This document shows, piece after piece, positions 7,589-15,980 of a stretch of DNA of 64,000 nt. Every line of letters starts with the position of its first letter. Positions within the stretch are counted from its first letter, which is position 1. A program made the translations under genes and the position numbers. This DNA comes from Vibrio algivorus. GTDB lineage: Bacteria; Pseudomonadota; Gammaproteobacteria; Enterobacterales; Vibrionaceae. Where the stretch lies: the NCBI RefSeq assembly GCF_002218005.2, contig NZ_AP018679.1:682001-746000 (forward strand), written 5' to 3'. The notes beneath the pieces are model-generated. The model had not been told where the DNA came from and did no database searches. It worked only from the letters and a program-made list of their open reading frames with translations.

Positions 7589-9004
7589 TCAAACTATCCC
7601 GCCTTTCGTTAATTTACTTGGATCGAGATATCTCTCAAGCTCTTCACGTGATAGTTTGGTTTCTTGTTCTGCCACATCAATAATCGCACGCTTTTCTTTA
7701 TACGCTTTTTTGGCAATTTGAGCGGCTTTTTCATAACCAATAATAGGGTTTAATGCAGTAACTAAAATTGGGTTCTTAGCGAGGGCCAACCCCAAATTAT
7801 CTTCTCTCACTACAAAACCTTTAATCGCTTTATCCGCTAAACTATGCGAACTATTAATAAGCAGTTCAATACTTTGCAGTAAATTATAAGCAATCACTGG
7901 TAGCATTACATTTAATTGAAAATTACCACTTTGCCCAGCCACCGTAACCGTTGCGTCATTACCTATCACTTGCGCCGCTGCCATGGCTACAGCTTCAGGT
8001 ATAACGGGATTCACTTTACCAGGCATAATGGATGAACCCGGTTGTAAAGCTTGCAACTCGATTTCACCTATTCCCGCAAGCGGTCCTGAATTCATCCAAC
8101 GTAGATCATTAGATATTTTTATTAAGGCTACTGCATAAGCTTTTAACTCACCAGATACTGCTACACTCGTATCTTGGCTGCTTAAATTGTAGAAATAATT
8201 ATCACTTGGTTGGATAGCTTTTCCTGTTATTGCACTAAGGTGCTGGGTCAATAATTGGGCAAACTCTTGAGGTGCATTGACTCCTGTACCAACTGCGGTT
8301 CCGCCCTGTGCCAATTGCTTTAAATCAGGCAAGAGTTGTTCTATACGCTCACGAGCTTTATCAATTTGCATCTTCCAACCTGATAACTCCTGCCCCATAG
8401 TTACTGGCATCGCATCCATCAAGTGAGTGCGACCCGTTTTCACTATATGAGACAGTGCGGACGCCTTTTCCTCCAACACTTGACTTAGGTGCTCCATAGC
8501 CGGAATCAATTCATCTTCAATCGCCATTAATGCACTAACTTGAATAGCAGAAGGAATCACATCATTACTGCTTTGCGCCATATTGACATGATCGTTCGGA
8601 CCAACACGCTGTGCTTGGCTCGTTTCTTCCGCGAGAATTTGATTAGATAAGGTCGCAATCACTTCATTTAGGTTCATATTAGTGCTGGTGCCAGAACCCG
8701 TTTGAAAAACATCAATTGGGAATTGTTCAAAATACTCACCCTCTATGATGGTCTGACAACTTGCTTGAATCGCTTTAGATATCGCACTATCAAGTAGACC
8801 TAGCTCTTCATTAGTCTTGGCAGCAGCTTGTTTAATCATGGCGATAGATTGAATAAAACGAGGCGGCATCGTCAAAGAGCTAATTGAAAAGTTATCAACC
8901 GCTCGCTGAGTTTGAGCCTGATATAAAGCATCTTTAGGGACTTTTACCTCACCCATACTGTCATGTTCGGTACGGTAAAAAGTATTGGAAGGAACTGAAG
9001 CCAT
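7589..9004 (-). CDS. fumC: Fumarate hydratase class II
   Basis: Iron-free fumarase of 471 residues that interconverts fumarate and malate in the TCA cycle; cytosolic homotetramer. Diagnostic blocks are QTGSGTSTNMNLNEV, DHVNMAQSSNDVIPSA, KTGRTHLMDAMPVTMGQE, NFQLNVMLPVI and the superfamily signature GSSIMPGKVNPV, which holds the catalytic loop serine. Length and the TGRTHLMDA block fit FumC; aspartase and argininosuccinate lyase share the signature but differ here. AAGGATGATG precedes the ATG. It is the last gene of a leftward series and lies 110 bp from the GFA gene, so it may have its own promoter. Confidence 0.95.
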   Translation of the reverse strand: MASVPSNTFYRTEHDSMGEVKVPKDALYQAQTQRAVDNFSISSLTMPPRFIQSIAMIKQAAAKTNEELGLLDSAISKAIQASCQTIIEGEYFEQFPIDVFQTGSGTSTNMNLNEVIATLSNQILAEETSQAQRVGPNDHVNMAQSSNDVIPSAIQVSALMAIEDELIPAMEHLSQVLEEKASALSHIVKTGRTHLMDAMPVTMGQELSGWKMQIDKARERIEQLLPDLKQLAQGGTAVGTGVNAPQEFAQLLTQHLSAITGKAIQPSDNYFYNLSSQDTSVAVSGELKAYAVALIKISNDLRWMNSGPLAGIGEIELQALQPGSSIMPGKVNPVIPEAVAMAAAQVIGNDATVTVAGQSGNFQLNVMLPVIAYNLLQSIELLINSSHSLADKAIKGFVVREDNLGLALAKNPILVTALNPIIGYEKAAQIAKKAYKEKRAIIDVAEQETKLSREELERYLDPSKLTKGGIV

Positions 9005-9114
9005 AACATCATCCTTAAGTTGTGATGGGATGGCTTCAGTGTCGAACCTATTTGGTCTATATGCAAGTTATCATTGTGATAAGGAGAGGTAATTAAATGT
9101 TTACCAATTATCGA

Positions 9115-9534
9115 TTAACGCTGTTTTTCAAATTGCTGAACACCATCTGGTATCACAACCCAATCTTGCTTTTCGCTTGTCCATACATGCATCGCTGGAA
9201 CAATCATTTGGGTATCATCTAAACTCTCCGCGGCCTTAAATTTGATCAGCTCAGGCGCTGCTGGGTTTAATTGATAAATACGATTACCGCAGCCAGAACA
9301 GAAATAACCGACGTTTTCATTACCGCTATCTGCAATACGGCTGGTTTGCTTTAGTTCACCTTGAACATCAATATCCTTTGCATCGACAACACAAGTGATA
9401 CTAAACGCACTGGTTGATAGTTTCTGACATTCTTTGCAGTGACAAGCAATGATCGCCTTAGGTGCAGCTTTCAATATAAAATTAACACTACCACACTGAC
9501 ATTGGCCTTTTACTGGATAGCTGACATTCGTCAT
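9115..9534 (-). CDS. GFA/CENP-V domain zinc protein
   Basis: A 139-residue protein of the glutathione-dependent formaldehyde-activating (GFA) fold. The zinc-binding cysteines are all visible: CQCGS near the N-terminus, CHCKECQK in the middle and CSGCGNRIY toward the end. Members bind zinc and some may handle glutathione adducts, but most have no proven activity and no formaldehyde genes lie nearby. The gene begins 16 bp after sseA, so it is probably the last member of the GNAT-DUF1294-sseA-GFA unit. Confidence 0.85.
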   Translation of the reverse strand: MTNVSYPVKGQCQCGSVNFILKAAPKAIIACHCKECQKLSTSAFSITCVVDAKDIDVQGELKQTSRIADSGNENVGYFCSGCGNRIYQLNPAAPELIKFKAAESLDDTQMIVPAMHVWTSEKQDWVVIPDGVQQFEKQR

Positions 9535-9550
9535 AACGGTTCCTTATTAT

Positions 9551-10387
9551 TTATTCAATCGGTAGATTATGGTTTGCGCCCCACTCAGCCCAAGAACCAT
9601 CGTATACGGCTAGATTAGTATAGCCACAAAGGTAAGCAGCCATCAGGACAATACATGCAGTTAAACCCGATCCACAAGAAAACACTTGTTGCTTTGAAGC
9701 GCTCAGGTATTGCTCAAACAACGCATCTAAAGTCTCTACTTTTTTGAACTGCTGCCCTTCAAGTACACAAGCAAAAGGTAGATTGGTTGACGATGGAATA
9801 TGCCCAGAACGCATGCCTTCTCGAGGTTCTGCTACTTTACCTAAAAAGCGATCTTGTGAGCGCACATCAATAATTTGAATATCATCATTTGAAATAGCCG
9901 CTAGCACATCATCAACATTAAATACGTTATGTGCTTGGTAACTCGCATTCACATTACCAATCGGCCTATTGATATCCGTATAAGATTCAACTAATGGATA
10001 GCCCAATGATTGCCATAATGACACTCCACCATCGAGTACATAAACGTGTTCGAAGCCCATGGTTTTGAAAATCCACCAGCCTCGAGGGGCAGAGTATAAA
10101 CCTCGGGCATCATATAACACCACCACGCTATCTTGATTTATACCTAGCTGACGGGCTTTCTCTGTAAACAAGTCAGGGCTTGGCATGGTATTCGGAAGCG
10201 GATTGGCTAAATCTACAAAAACATTTTCAATATCGAAAAGCTGTGAATTAGGCAGATACTGGCGAGGCATTTCTAAAGCTTCACCTATCACAGAATGTTG
10301 AATGGTCGCATCAAGAACAACGATATTATCATCGGAAAAATGGTCGAAGAGCCAAGTTGCAGAAACTAAAGGATAATCAGAGTTCAT
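9551..10387 (-). CDS. sseA: 3-mercaptopyruvate sulfurtransferase (SseA-like)
   Basis: Two tandem rhodanese domains in 278 residues. The first, inactive domain contains YDARGLYSAPRGWWIFKTMG and VLDGGVSLW. The second carries the active-site loop CGSGLTAC, close to the CGSGVT loop typical of mercaptopyruvate sulfurtransferases and unlike the CRxGxR/K of thiosulfate sulfurtransferases. The enzyme moves sulfur from 3-mercaptopyruvate to thiols or cyanide in the cytosol. HIPSSTNLPF and SWAEWG are further family blocks. It sits 24 bp after the DUF1294 gene and 16 bp before the GFA gene, consistent with one transcript. Confidence 0.88.
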   Translation of the reverse strand: MNSDYPLVSATWLFDHFSDDNIVVLDATIQHSVIGEALEMPRQYLPNSQLFDIENVFVDLANPLPNTMPSPDLFTEKARQLGINQDSVVVLYDARGLYSAPRGWWIFKTMGFEHVYVLDGGVSLWQSLGYPLVESYTDINRPIGNVNASYQAHNVFNVDDVLAAISNDDIQIIDVRSQDRFLGKVAEPREGMRSGHIPSSTNLPFACVLEGQQFKKVETLDALFEQYLSASKQQVFSCGSGLTACIVLMAAYLCGYTNLAVYDGSWAEWGANHNLPIE

Positions 10388-10411
10388 GGTAGTAATCCTT
10401 GTTGATTCACA

Positions 10412-10696
10412 TTACATATAAAAATTAGGGTTTTGGATCAATACTGTACCAATACAATTAAGGACAACTAATAGCCAAAATACAAACTGAAAACGAAACT
10501 TACTGGTTTTATGACGGAAAATACGTTGAGCTAACAACGCACCAGGCCAGCCACCTAAAAAAGCAAGTATATGTAATGTTTTTTCAGAGGTTCGCCAATT
10601 ACCGTTGATTGACGCTCGTTTATCTTTCCAGTAAATAATAAAAGTGACAAAACTCAAGATTAAGCAGTAAATTAATCCAGCTTGCAAAGAAATCAT
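10412..10696 (-). CDS. DUF1294 small membrane protein
   Basis: A 94-residue integral membrane protein with two or three hydrophobic segments around a conserved polar core, KDKRASINGNWRTSEKTLH, then LGGWPGALLAQRIFRHKTSK, the hallmark of DUF1294. Function is unknown; family members are often fused to cold-shock domains, but none is present here. It is packed between the GNAT gene (16 bp) and sseA (24 bp) on the same strand. Confidence 0.85.
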   Translation of the reverse strand: MISLQAGLIYCLILSFVTFIIYWKDKRASINGNWRTSEKTLHILAFLGGWPGALLAQRIFRHKTSKFRFQFVFWLLVVLNCIGTVLIQNPNFYM

Positions 10697-10712
10697 TAAA
10701 CCGTACTCTTTG

Positions 10713-11123
10713 TTAATTTAACTCGCTCAAATCGCTTAAGATCCAAGCGCTTTTATGTTGTTTAAAGCCAATATGTGGATAGTATTCCACAGCAAGCGGT
10801 GCTGCCAGTAAATTCATCTTACAGCCTGATTTTAAGCACTTAAATGTTTCAATAATTAACTGCTTACCAATCCCTTTCGTCTGCGTATTTTCCGACACAG
10901 CCAAATCAGACAAGTAACAACAATAATAAAAATCAGTAATTGAACGAGCTATACCAACCAAGGTTTCACCTTCCCACGCCGTCACAATCAAATCGCTATT
11001 TTCTAACATGCCTTTAATTGTCAGTTCATCATCAAGAGGCCTTCGTTCACCTAACGACGTTTGCTGTAAAAGATCAATGAACTGTGTACTGGTAATCGGC
11101 ACATTTACTTTATAATTAATCAT
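10713..11123 (-). CDS. GNAT-family N-acetyltransferase
   Basis: A 136-residue cytosolic GNAT fold protein. The central strand and acetyl-CoA loop are visible (CYLSDLAVSENTQTKGIGKQL, where TKGIGKQ is the pyrophosphate-binding Q/RxxGxG/A-like loop), and the C-terminal YYPHIGFKQ is typical. The acceptor is unknown and cannot be inferred. It is the first gene of the four-gene leftward unit ending with the GFA protein. Confidence 0.85.
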   Translation of the reverse strand: MINYKVNVPITSTQFIDLLQQTSLGERRPLDDELTIKGMLENSDLIVTAWEGETLVGIARSITDFYYCCYLSDLAVSENTQTKGIGKQLIIETFKCLKSGCKMNLLAAPLAVEYYPHIGFKQHKSAWILSDLSELN

Positions 11124-11216
11124 GAATTCCCTTTCATAAACTTAAACATTGGCATGATGAGCCGCAAGTTACACATTCAACAAATGTTAGCCGAATTTTA
11201 GCCAATCATAGCTAGC

Positions 11217-12206
11217 TTAAATTACTTCATTACCGGAAGATTTTTGTTGTGAGAACAATTTAATATTACTTAATGTCGTGTCTGCAATATTGGCTAGTGC
11301 CTCATCAGTTAAAAATGCCTGATGCCCGGTGAATAAGACATTATGACAAGCTGACAAACGACGAAAAATATCATCGGTAATAATGTCGTTAGATTTGTCT
11401 TGGAAAAACAATTCTTTTTCATTGTCATATACATCAAGCCCTAACGCGCCAATTTTTCCAGCTTTTAGCGCTTCAATGGCATCTTGTGAATCAAGTAAAC
11501 CGCCTCGACTAGTATTAATAATCATCACCTTATCTTTCATTTTACTAAATGATTCAGCATTTAAAAGTCGGCGGTTTTCGGGGGTTAAAGGACAGTGTAG
11601 AGTGATCACATCCGATTGCTGATAAATATCTTCAAGCGAGGAGTAAGTGGCACCCATTTCATTTACGGCATCACTAGGGTATGGGTCGTAGCATAAAACA
11701 TTCATGCCTAAGCCTTTTAAAATACGTATCGTGGCTAAACCAATTTTCCCCGTACCAATGACCCCAGCCGTTTTATTATAAAAATTAAATCCAGTTAATC
11801 CTTCCAAAGAAAAGTTAGCGTCACGAGTGCGCTGATAAGCTTTATGAAAACGACGATTCAAACACATCATCATACCAACTGCGTGCTCTGCTATCGCCTC
11901 TGGAGAATAAGCGGGAACTCTTACAACCTGTAACCCCAATTCTTTTGCTGCTTCTAAATCAACGCGATCAAAACCAGCACAGCGCATTGCAATAAGTTTA
12001 GTACCTTGCTTTGCCAACTTCTCTAGTACTGGGCGACTTAAATCGTCATTCACAAAAGCACAAACAACTTGAGAATCTTCAGCTATTGGTGCTGTTTTTA
12101 GATCAAGCTGAAAATTATAAAAGTGACATTCATAACCATAATTTTCATTTGCTTGGAGAAATGATCTTTCATCGTAAGATTTTGTGCTGAACATTGAGAT
12201 TTTCAT
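11217..12206 (-). CDS. ldhA: D-lactate dehydrogenase (fermentative)
   Basis: NAD-dependent D-2-hydroxyacid dehydrogenase of 329 residues, reducing pyruvate to D-lactate in mixed-acid fermentation. It shows CAGFDRVDL, the Rossmann loop GTGKIG, and the catalytic triad: Arg in NTSRGGLLD, Glu in LDVYDNEKELFF, His in FTGHQAFLT. The ending and the FFQDKSNDII insert match E. coli LdhA, which separates it from other family members such as PdxB or SerA. It is a single-gene unit; the terminator of the upstream efflux gene lies in its promoter region. Confidence 0.93.
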   Translation of the reverse strand: MKISMFSTKSYDERSFLQANENYGYECHFYNFQLDLKTAPIAEDSQVVCAFVNDDLSRPVLEKLAKQGTKLIAMRCAGFDRVDLEAAKELGLQVVRVPAYSPEAIAEHAVGMMMCLNRRFHKAYQRTRDANFSLEGLTGFNFYNKTAGVIGTGKIGLATIRILKGLGMNVLCYDPYPSDAVNEMGATYSSLEDIYQQSDVITLHCPLTPENRRLLNAESFSKMKDKVMIINTSRGGLLDSQDAIEALKAGKIGALGLDVYDNEKELFFQDKSNDIITDDIFRRLSACHNVLFTGHQAFLTDEALANIADTTLSNIKLFSQQKSSGNEVI

Positions 12207-12292
12207 TCGTACACCTCTAATTTAAAGTTTAATCACTTGATACCCATACTATCCTTCATAAGCCTCAGTCGCACAAATAATTTAAATAACAA

Positions 12293-12317
12293 AAAAGCCA
12301 GCAATAGGCTGGCTTTT
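12293..12317 (-). terminator. Terminator of the Bcr/CflA gene
   Basis: AAAAGCCAGC (12293-12302) and GCTGGCTTTT (12308-12317) form a perfect 10-bp stem with a 5-nt loop; on the minus strand it runs into T-rich sequence. It separates the efflux gene from ldhA. Confidence 0.85.
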
Positions 12318-12346
12318 CAATCACTCATAAAGAGAAGCATGGCACA

Positions 12347-13552
12347 TCAATCGTGAGCCAGTCGTTCGACATGCCATGCGTTCATTCTTTTCATCGACAT
12401 TATCGTCAACAATATAATTGCCCCACCGCCCATAACACATATCACCGCATAAGGAGCCGTTAAAGAGGTTTGTTGAATCAAGCCTGCCAATAAGGACGCA
12501 CCGCTCATTTGAATAAAGCCAAGCATTGCCGCCGCAGTTCCTGCTCGTTCACCAAAGCCTGATAATGCCATGCTAGTTGCAGGCCCTAGCAGCAAAGCAA
12601 AACCAATACATAGCAATGCCATTGGTAGCATGAATCCTGCAGATGCCGCCAGTGGTGATGTAAGTCCCCATTGGTGAACGACAAATTGTAAGGCTGCCGA
12701 AACGACAAATAGCGATAGAGCAAAGATAACCGTTGGACGATTACCGAGTTTCTTGATCACCCAAGGCGCACCAAAGCAAGCACCAATGTTAATCAGAGCA
12801 TTGATACCAAACAAACCACTAAATGCCAATTCAGACATACCTAAATGTCCAATAAGCCAAACTGGGGAATAAGACACATACGTTAAAATGGCCCCCATAC
12901 CTGTCATGCAACAAATGGCATAAAAAAGAAAATGACGATCCATTAAAACAGGCTTGTAGCGAGCCCAACGATATAACGCACCATCACTTATCGTATGAGA
13001 CGGACGAGTTTCAGAAAAACGGAAAGTCACCATGCATAAAATTAAAATAGCGTAACAAGTCATAAATACAAATGTTGAACGCCAGCCAAAGTGTAAAGCT
13101 AATACCCCACCGAGGGTTGGTGCTAATGCAGGGATGACACAAATTGCACCATTAAGGTAACTGTATATTTTGGCGCTTTCTTTTACGCTGTAGCAATCTC
13201 GAACTGCGCTGAATACTACAATTGATGTCGAGCAAGCCGCTAACCCTTGTAGTACTCGGGCAATTTGTAACAGTTCAAACTCTTGTGCTACGCCCGCCAA
13301 AACACTACTCAACCCATATAGAATGACCCCAAACAATGCGACTGGTCGGCGACCAAAACGGTCTGCAAGCGGACCAATCACAATCTGGCCTAACCCCATT
13401 GCAAACAAAAATAAAATTAAAGTGGATTGAACTTCACTATTGGAAACCGAAAATTCCTCAGCCATCGTAGGAAGAGAAGGTAAATAAATATCGATAGCTA
13501 ATGGGCTAAGTAGCACCATCGCCATTAACATAGGTAATAAGTTACGTTGCAT
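12347..13552 (-). CDS. Bcr/CflA-family MFS drug efflux transporter
   Basis: A 12-helix major facilitator of 401 residues in the inner membrane that exports drugs by proton antiport. The first helix carries the subfamily signature LSPLAIDIYLPSLPTMAEEF, and motif A between helices 2 and 3 is GPLADRFGRRPV; the motif C region ALAPTLGGVL follows. Bcr/CflA members export bicyclomycin or chloramphenicol in some species, but the substrate here is unknown. It is divergent from a LysR regulator with about 110 bp between starts, the usual arrangement for a pump controlled by its neighbour. Confidence 0.9.
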   Translation of the reverse strand: MQRNLLPMLMAMVLLSPLAIDIYLPSLPTMAEEFSVSNSEVQSTLILFLFAMGLGQIVIGPLADRFGRRPVALFGVILYGLSSVLAGVAQEFELLQIARVLQGLAACSTSIVVFSAVRDCYSVKESAKIYSYLNGAICVIPALAPTLGGVLALHFGWRSTFVFMTCYAILILCMVTFRFSETRPSHTISDGALYRWARYKPVLMDRHFLFYAICCMTGMGAILTYVSYSPVWLIGHLGMSELAFSGLFGINALINIGACFGAPWVIKKLGNRPTVIFALSLFVVSAALQFVVHQWGLTSPLAASAGFMLPMALLCIGFALLLGPATSMALSGFGERAGTAAAMLGFIQMSGASLLAGLIQQTSLTAPYAVICVMGGGAIILLTIMSMKRMNAWHVERLAHD

Positions 13553-13661
13553 CGAGTTCTCGTAAAAGTTGGCACATCAGATAAGACCGATAGTGTAGCG
13601 CTTAGATGTTATGAATAGAAATGGTATAATAGCCAAAGATAATTTCCCTAAAGGAATAACA

Positions 13662-14642
13662 GTGAATTTAGATAAACTAGCAAGAATCGATCTTAACTTA
13701 CTTGTAATCTTACAAGTTCTCATTGAAGAACAAAGTGTTACTCGTGCGGCGAATCGTTTAAATTTAAGTCAATCGGCATTAAGTAAAAGTTTAAACCGTC
13801 TACGCGATACGCTAGAAGATCCTCTGTTTCAGCGTACTTCTCATGGGTTAAAGCCGACTGCTCATGCCCTTGCATTAGCCAAAATGTTGCCTAGCGTACT
13901 TCAAGACTTATACCAAATCACTCAGCCACCAACGTTTATCCCTGAGACGAGTCACCGTAAATTTAGTTTTTCTATGGTAGAAAGCGCCTATGAAACCTTA
14001 ATTCCCTCTTTTATTGGTTCATTACTCAATCAAGCACCCGATATTCAACTTGATTCTTATCTATGGACTGGCCAATCATTTAACGACTTACAACACGGGC
14101 AAATTGATTTTGGAATCGCAGGACGGGATTTGCATCCTCAGTCAGAGTTTAGTGTTGGTAAGTTACCCGAAGGGATTGAGCACCAAACTTTATTTAGGGA
14201 TAAACAAGTTTGCTTAGTACAAAATGATCACCCCATATTAAAAGTCATTGAAGATGCCGGCTGGACATTAGATCATTATTTAGCACTATCACATGTGCAG
14301 GTTCGTTGCGAAGGTAAAGAATGGTGGGCATTGGATTACTACCTCGCAGATTTAGGCCATCATCGTAAAATTAACGCTACAGTGCCTGATTTTTATGGCG
14401 CAGCGAGTGTATGCGCTCATACCAATTTGATCTTCACCCTACCCTCGAGTTTCGCTAGCCATGCGCTTAAGCTCTACCCATTAACTCAATTACCATTACC
14501 ATTTGAGTTTATGCCAATGGCTTATGTGTTACTGTGGCATGAAAGAAACAATCAAGATAAAGGCCATCAATGGATACGTGAGACGATATGTCAATCAATT
14601 CAACAGGCCGGACTACCATACCAACCTGCTTCATCATCATAA
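13662..14642 (+). CDS. LysR-type transcriptional regulator
   Basis: About 327 residues with an N-terminal winged helix-turn-helix (LVILQVLIEEQSVTRAANRL and NLSQSALSKSLNRLRDTLED, then FQRTSHGLKPT) and a C-terminal periplasmic-binding-like effector domain. I choose the GTG at 13662, because AAAGGAA lies 5 bp upstream and the DNA-binding domain then begins at the usual position. An in-frame ATG at 13611 would add 17 residues and has no ribosome site. It is divergent from the Bcr/CflA pump, so it probably controls that gene and itself; the effector is unknown. Confidence 0.88.
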   Translation: MNLDKLARIDLNLLVILQVLIEEQSVTRAANRLNLSQSALSKSLNRLRDTLEDPLFQRTSHGLKPTAHALALAKMLPSVLQDLYQITQPPTFIPETSHRKFSFSMVESAYETLIPSFIGSLLNQAPDIQLDSYLWTGQSFNDLQHGQIDFGIAGRDLHPQSEFSVGKLPEGIEHQTLFRDKQVCLVQNDHPILKVIEDAGWTLDHYLALSHVQVRCEGKEWWALDYYLADLGHHRKINATVPDFYGAASVCAHTNLIFTLPSSFASHALKLYPLTQLPLPFEFMPMAYVLLWHERNNQDKGHQWIRETICQSIQQAGLPYQPASSS

Positions 14643-14665
14643 ACCGATGATTAAAAACAAACGTA

Positions 14666-14699
14666 AAAAAGGAACTCAGATCGAGCTAAGTTCCTTTTT
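14666..14699. terminator. Bidirectional terminator between LysR gene and ydhF
   Basis: AAAAAGGAACT (14666-14676) pairs with AGTTCCTTTTT (14689-14699), loop 12 nt. With A and T runs on both sides it can serve the convergent LysR gene and the aldo/keto reductase gene. Confidence 0.8.
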
Positions 14700-14775
14700 A
14701 CGTAAGAGCTATACGCAAAGCAATTGAAGTTGTATTAGAGCGATAAGTACCGTCACAAGTACACAGCATATAGGC

Positions 14776-15690
14776 TTATGGCACACCGTGACCTTTCGAC
14801 GCAATCCATACTCGGAACCATTGCTCACGAGTTAATTCAATATTTAATGCATCAATCGCAGTTTGAACTCGTTCAATTTTACCAGAACCAATAATTGGTA
14901 AAGGCTTAGATGGCAAACGACGAACCCAAGCATAGATAACTTGATCAATACTTTCAGCACCAACTTCTTCACGTATTGCTTCTAATTCATCACGTACGCG
15001 AACATGTTGTTCTTTTAAGCCATTAAAAATAGTACCACCTGCAAGGCAAGACCAAGCCATTGGCTTAATACGTAACTGTTGAAGTAAATCTAGAGTCCCA
15101 TCATCAACCACATCAAAATTTAATGGGTTAATTTCAACCTGGTTGGTCACTAACGGCGTATCTAAGCGAGATTGCAGCAACTCAAATTGACGGGGGGTGA
15201 AGTTAGATACACCAAAGTGCTTAACTTTACCAGCTTGTTTTAGCTCAGAAAATGTCTCGGCAACTTCATCCGCATCCATTAAAGCATCTGGGCGATGAAT
15301 CAATAACACATCAATATTTTCAACTTGTAAGCGTGCTAATGAATTATTGACTGATTCAACAATGTGATTGTTACTGGTGTTATAGTGATTCACTTTCCAG
15401 TCAGGATTTTTATTGCCACACAATTTGATATCGCACTTAGTGACTATCTCAATTTGATCACGCATGCTTTTATCTAATGCTAAACCTTCGCCAAATAATT
15501 GCTCACACTCGTAATAGCCGTAAATATCTGCATGATCAACCGTCGTTACACCGAGTTCAACATGTTGCTTTAGAAACGTTAAACGCTCTTGTGGTGTCAT
15601 TCCCCAATTAGCTAAGCGCCAATAACCCTGTATTAGATCTGAAAATTCAGGTCCTTGAGGTGCAATTTGTTGTTTTTTAACTGCAACCAT
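14776..15690 (-). CDS. ydhF: Aldo/keto reductase, YdhF-like
   Basis: NADPH-dependent TIM-barrel oxidoreductase of 304 residues, cytosolic. The catalytic tetrad is present: Asp and Tyr in TTVDHADIYGYYECE, Lys in IVTKCD, His in LLIHRPDALMDADEV. The blocks APQGPEFS, FGVSNFTPRQFELLQSRL, PMAWSCLAGG and LPIIGSGKIERV align with E. coli YdhF along the full length. Physiological substrate unknown. It is downstream of the giant adhesin gene on the same strand but is separated from it by a strong terminator, so it is probably independent. Confidence 0.9.
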   Translation of the reverse strand: MVAVKKQQIAPQGPEFSDLIQGYWRLANWGMTPQERLTFLKQHVELGVTTVDHADIYGYYECEQLFGEGLALDKSMRDQIEIVTKCDIKLCGNKNPDWKVNHYNTSNNHIVESVNNSLARLQVENIDVLLIHRPDALMDADEVAETFSELKQAGKVKHFGVSNFTPRQFELLQSRLDTPLVTNQVEINPLNFDVVDDGTLDLLQQLRIKPMAWSCLAGGTIFNGLKEQHVRVRDELEAIREEVGAESIDQVIYAWVRRLPSKPLPIIGSGKIERVQTAIDALNIELTREQWFRVWIASKGHGVP

Positions 15691-15922
15691 ATGGTTGATT
15701 CCCTGTTGTTTAACCTCCGATGAAGGTATTTAAAATTCGATGAAAGCCTATGACTACTCTCTATTTTTATCAATCCTATGGCGTTTTTCATCTAAGTACA
15801 ATGCATAACTTGCAAAGCTAAAATCATAATGAAATAGATTATAGAATGTTTGATCGAGCTGACATTTTTCAATCAATAACGGTGAATGTATGAAATTATT
15901 TCGTTGTCTGTACGTTATACAA

Positions 15923-15955
15923 AATAACCCCACAGATCGACTCTGTGGGGTTATT
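15923..15955 (-). terminator. Terminator of the giant adhesin gene
   Basis: AATAACCCCACAGA (15923-15936) and TCTGTGGGGTTATT (15942-15955) form a perfect 14-bp GC-containing stem with a 5-nt loop, 25 bp beyond the adhesin stop codon on its strand. Confidence 0.88.
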
Positions 15956-15980
15956 AATATGGCTGCAAACCTAAATGATA

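Noticed and set aside
7589..9004. Aspartate ammonia-lyase
   Set aside because: The GSSIMPGKVNP signature is shared, but length and the other blocks fit FumC.
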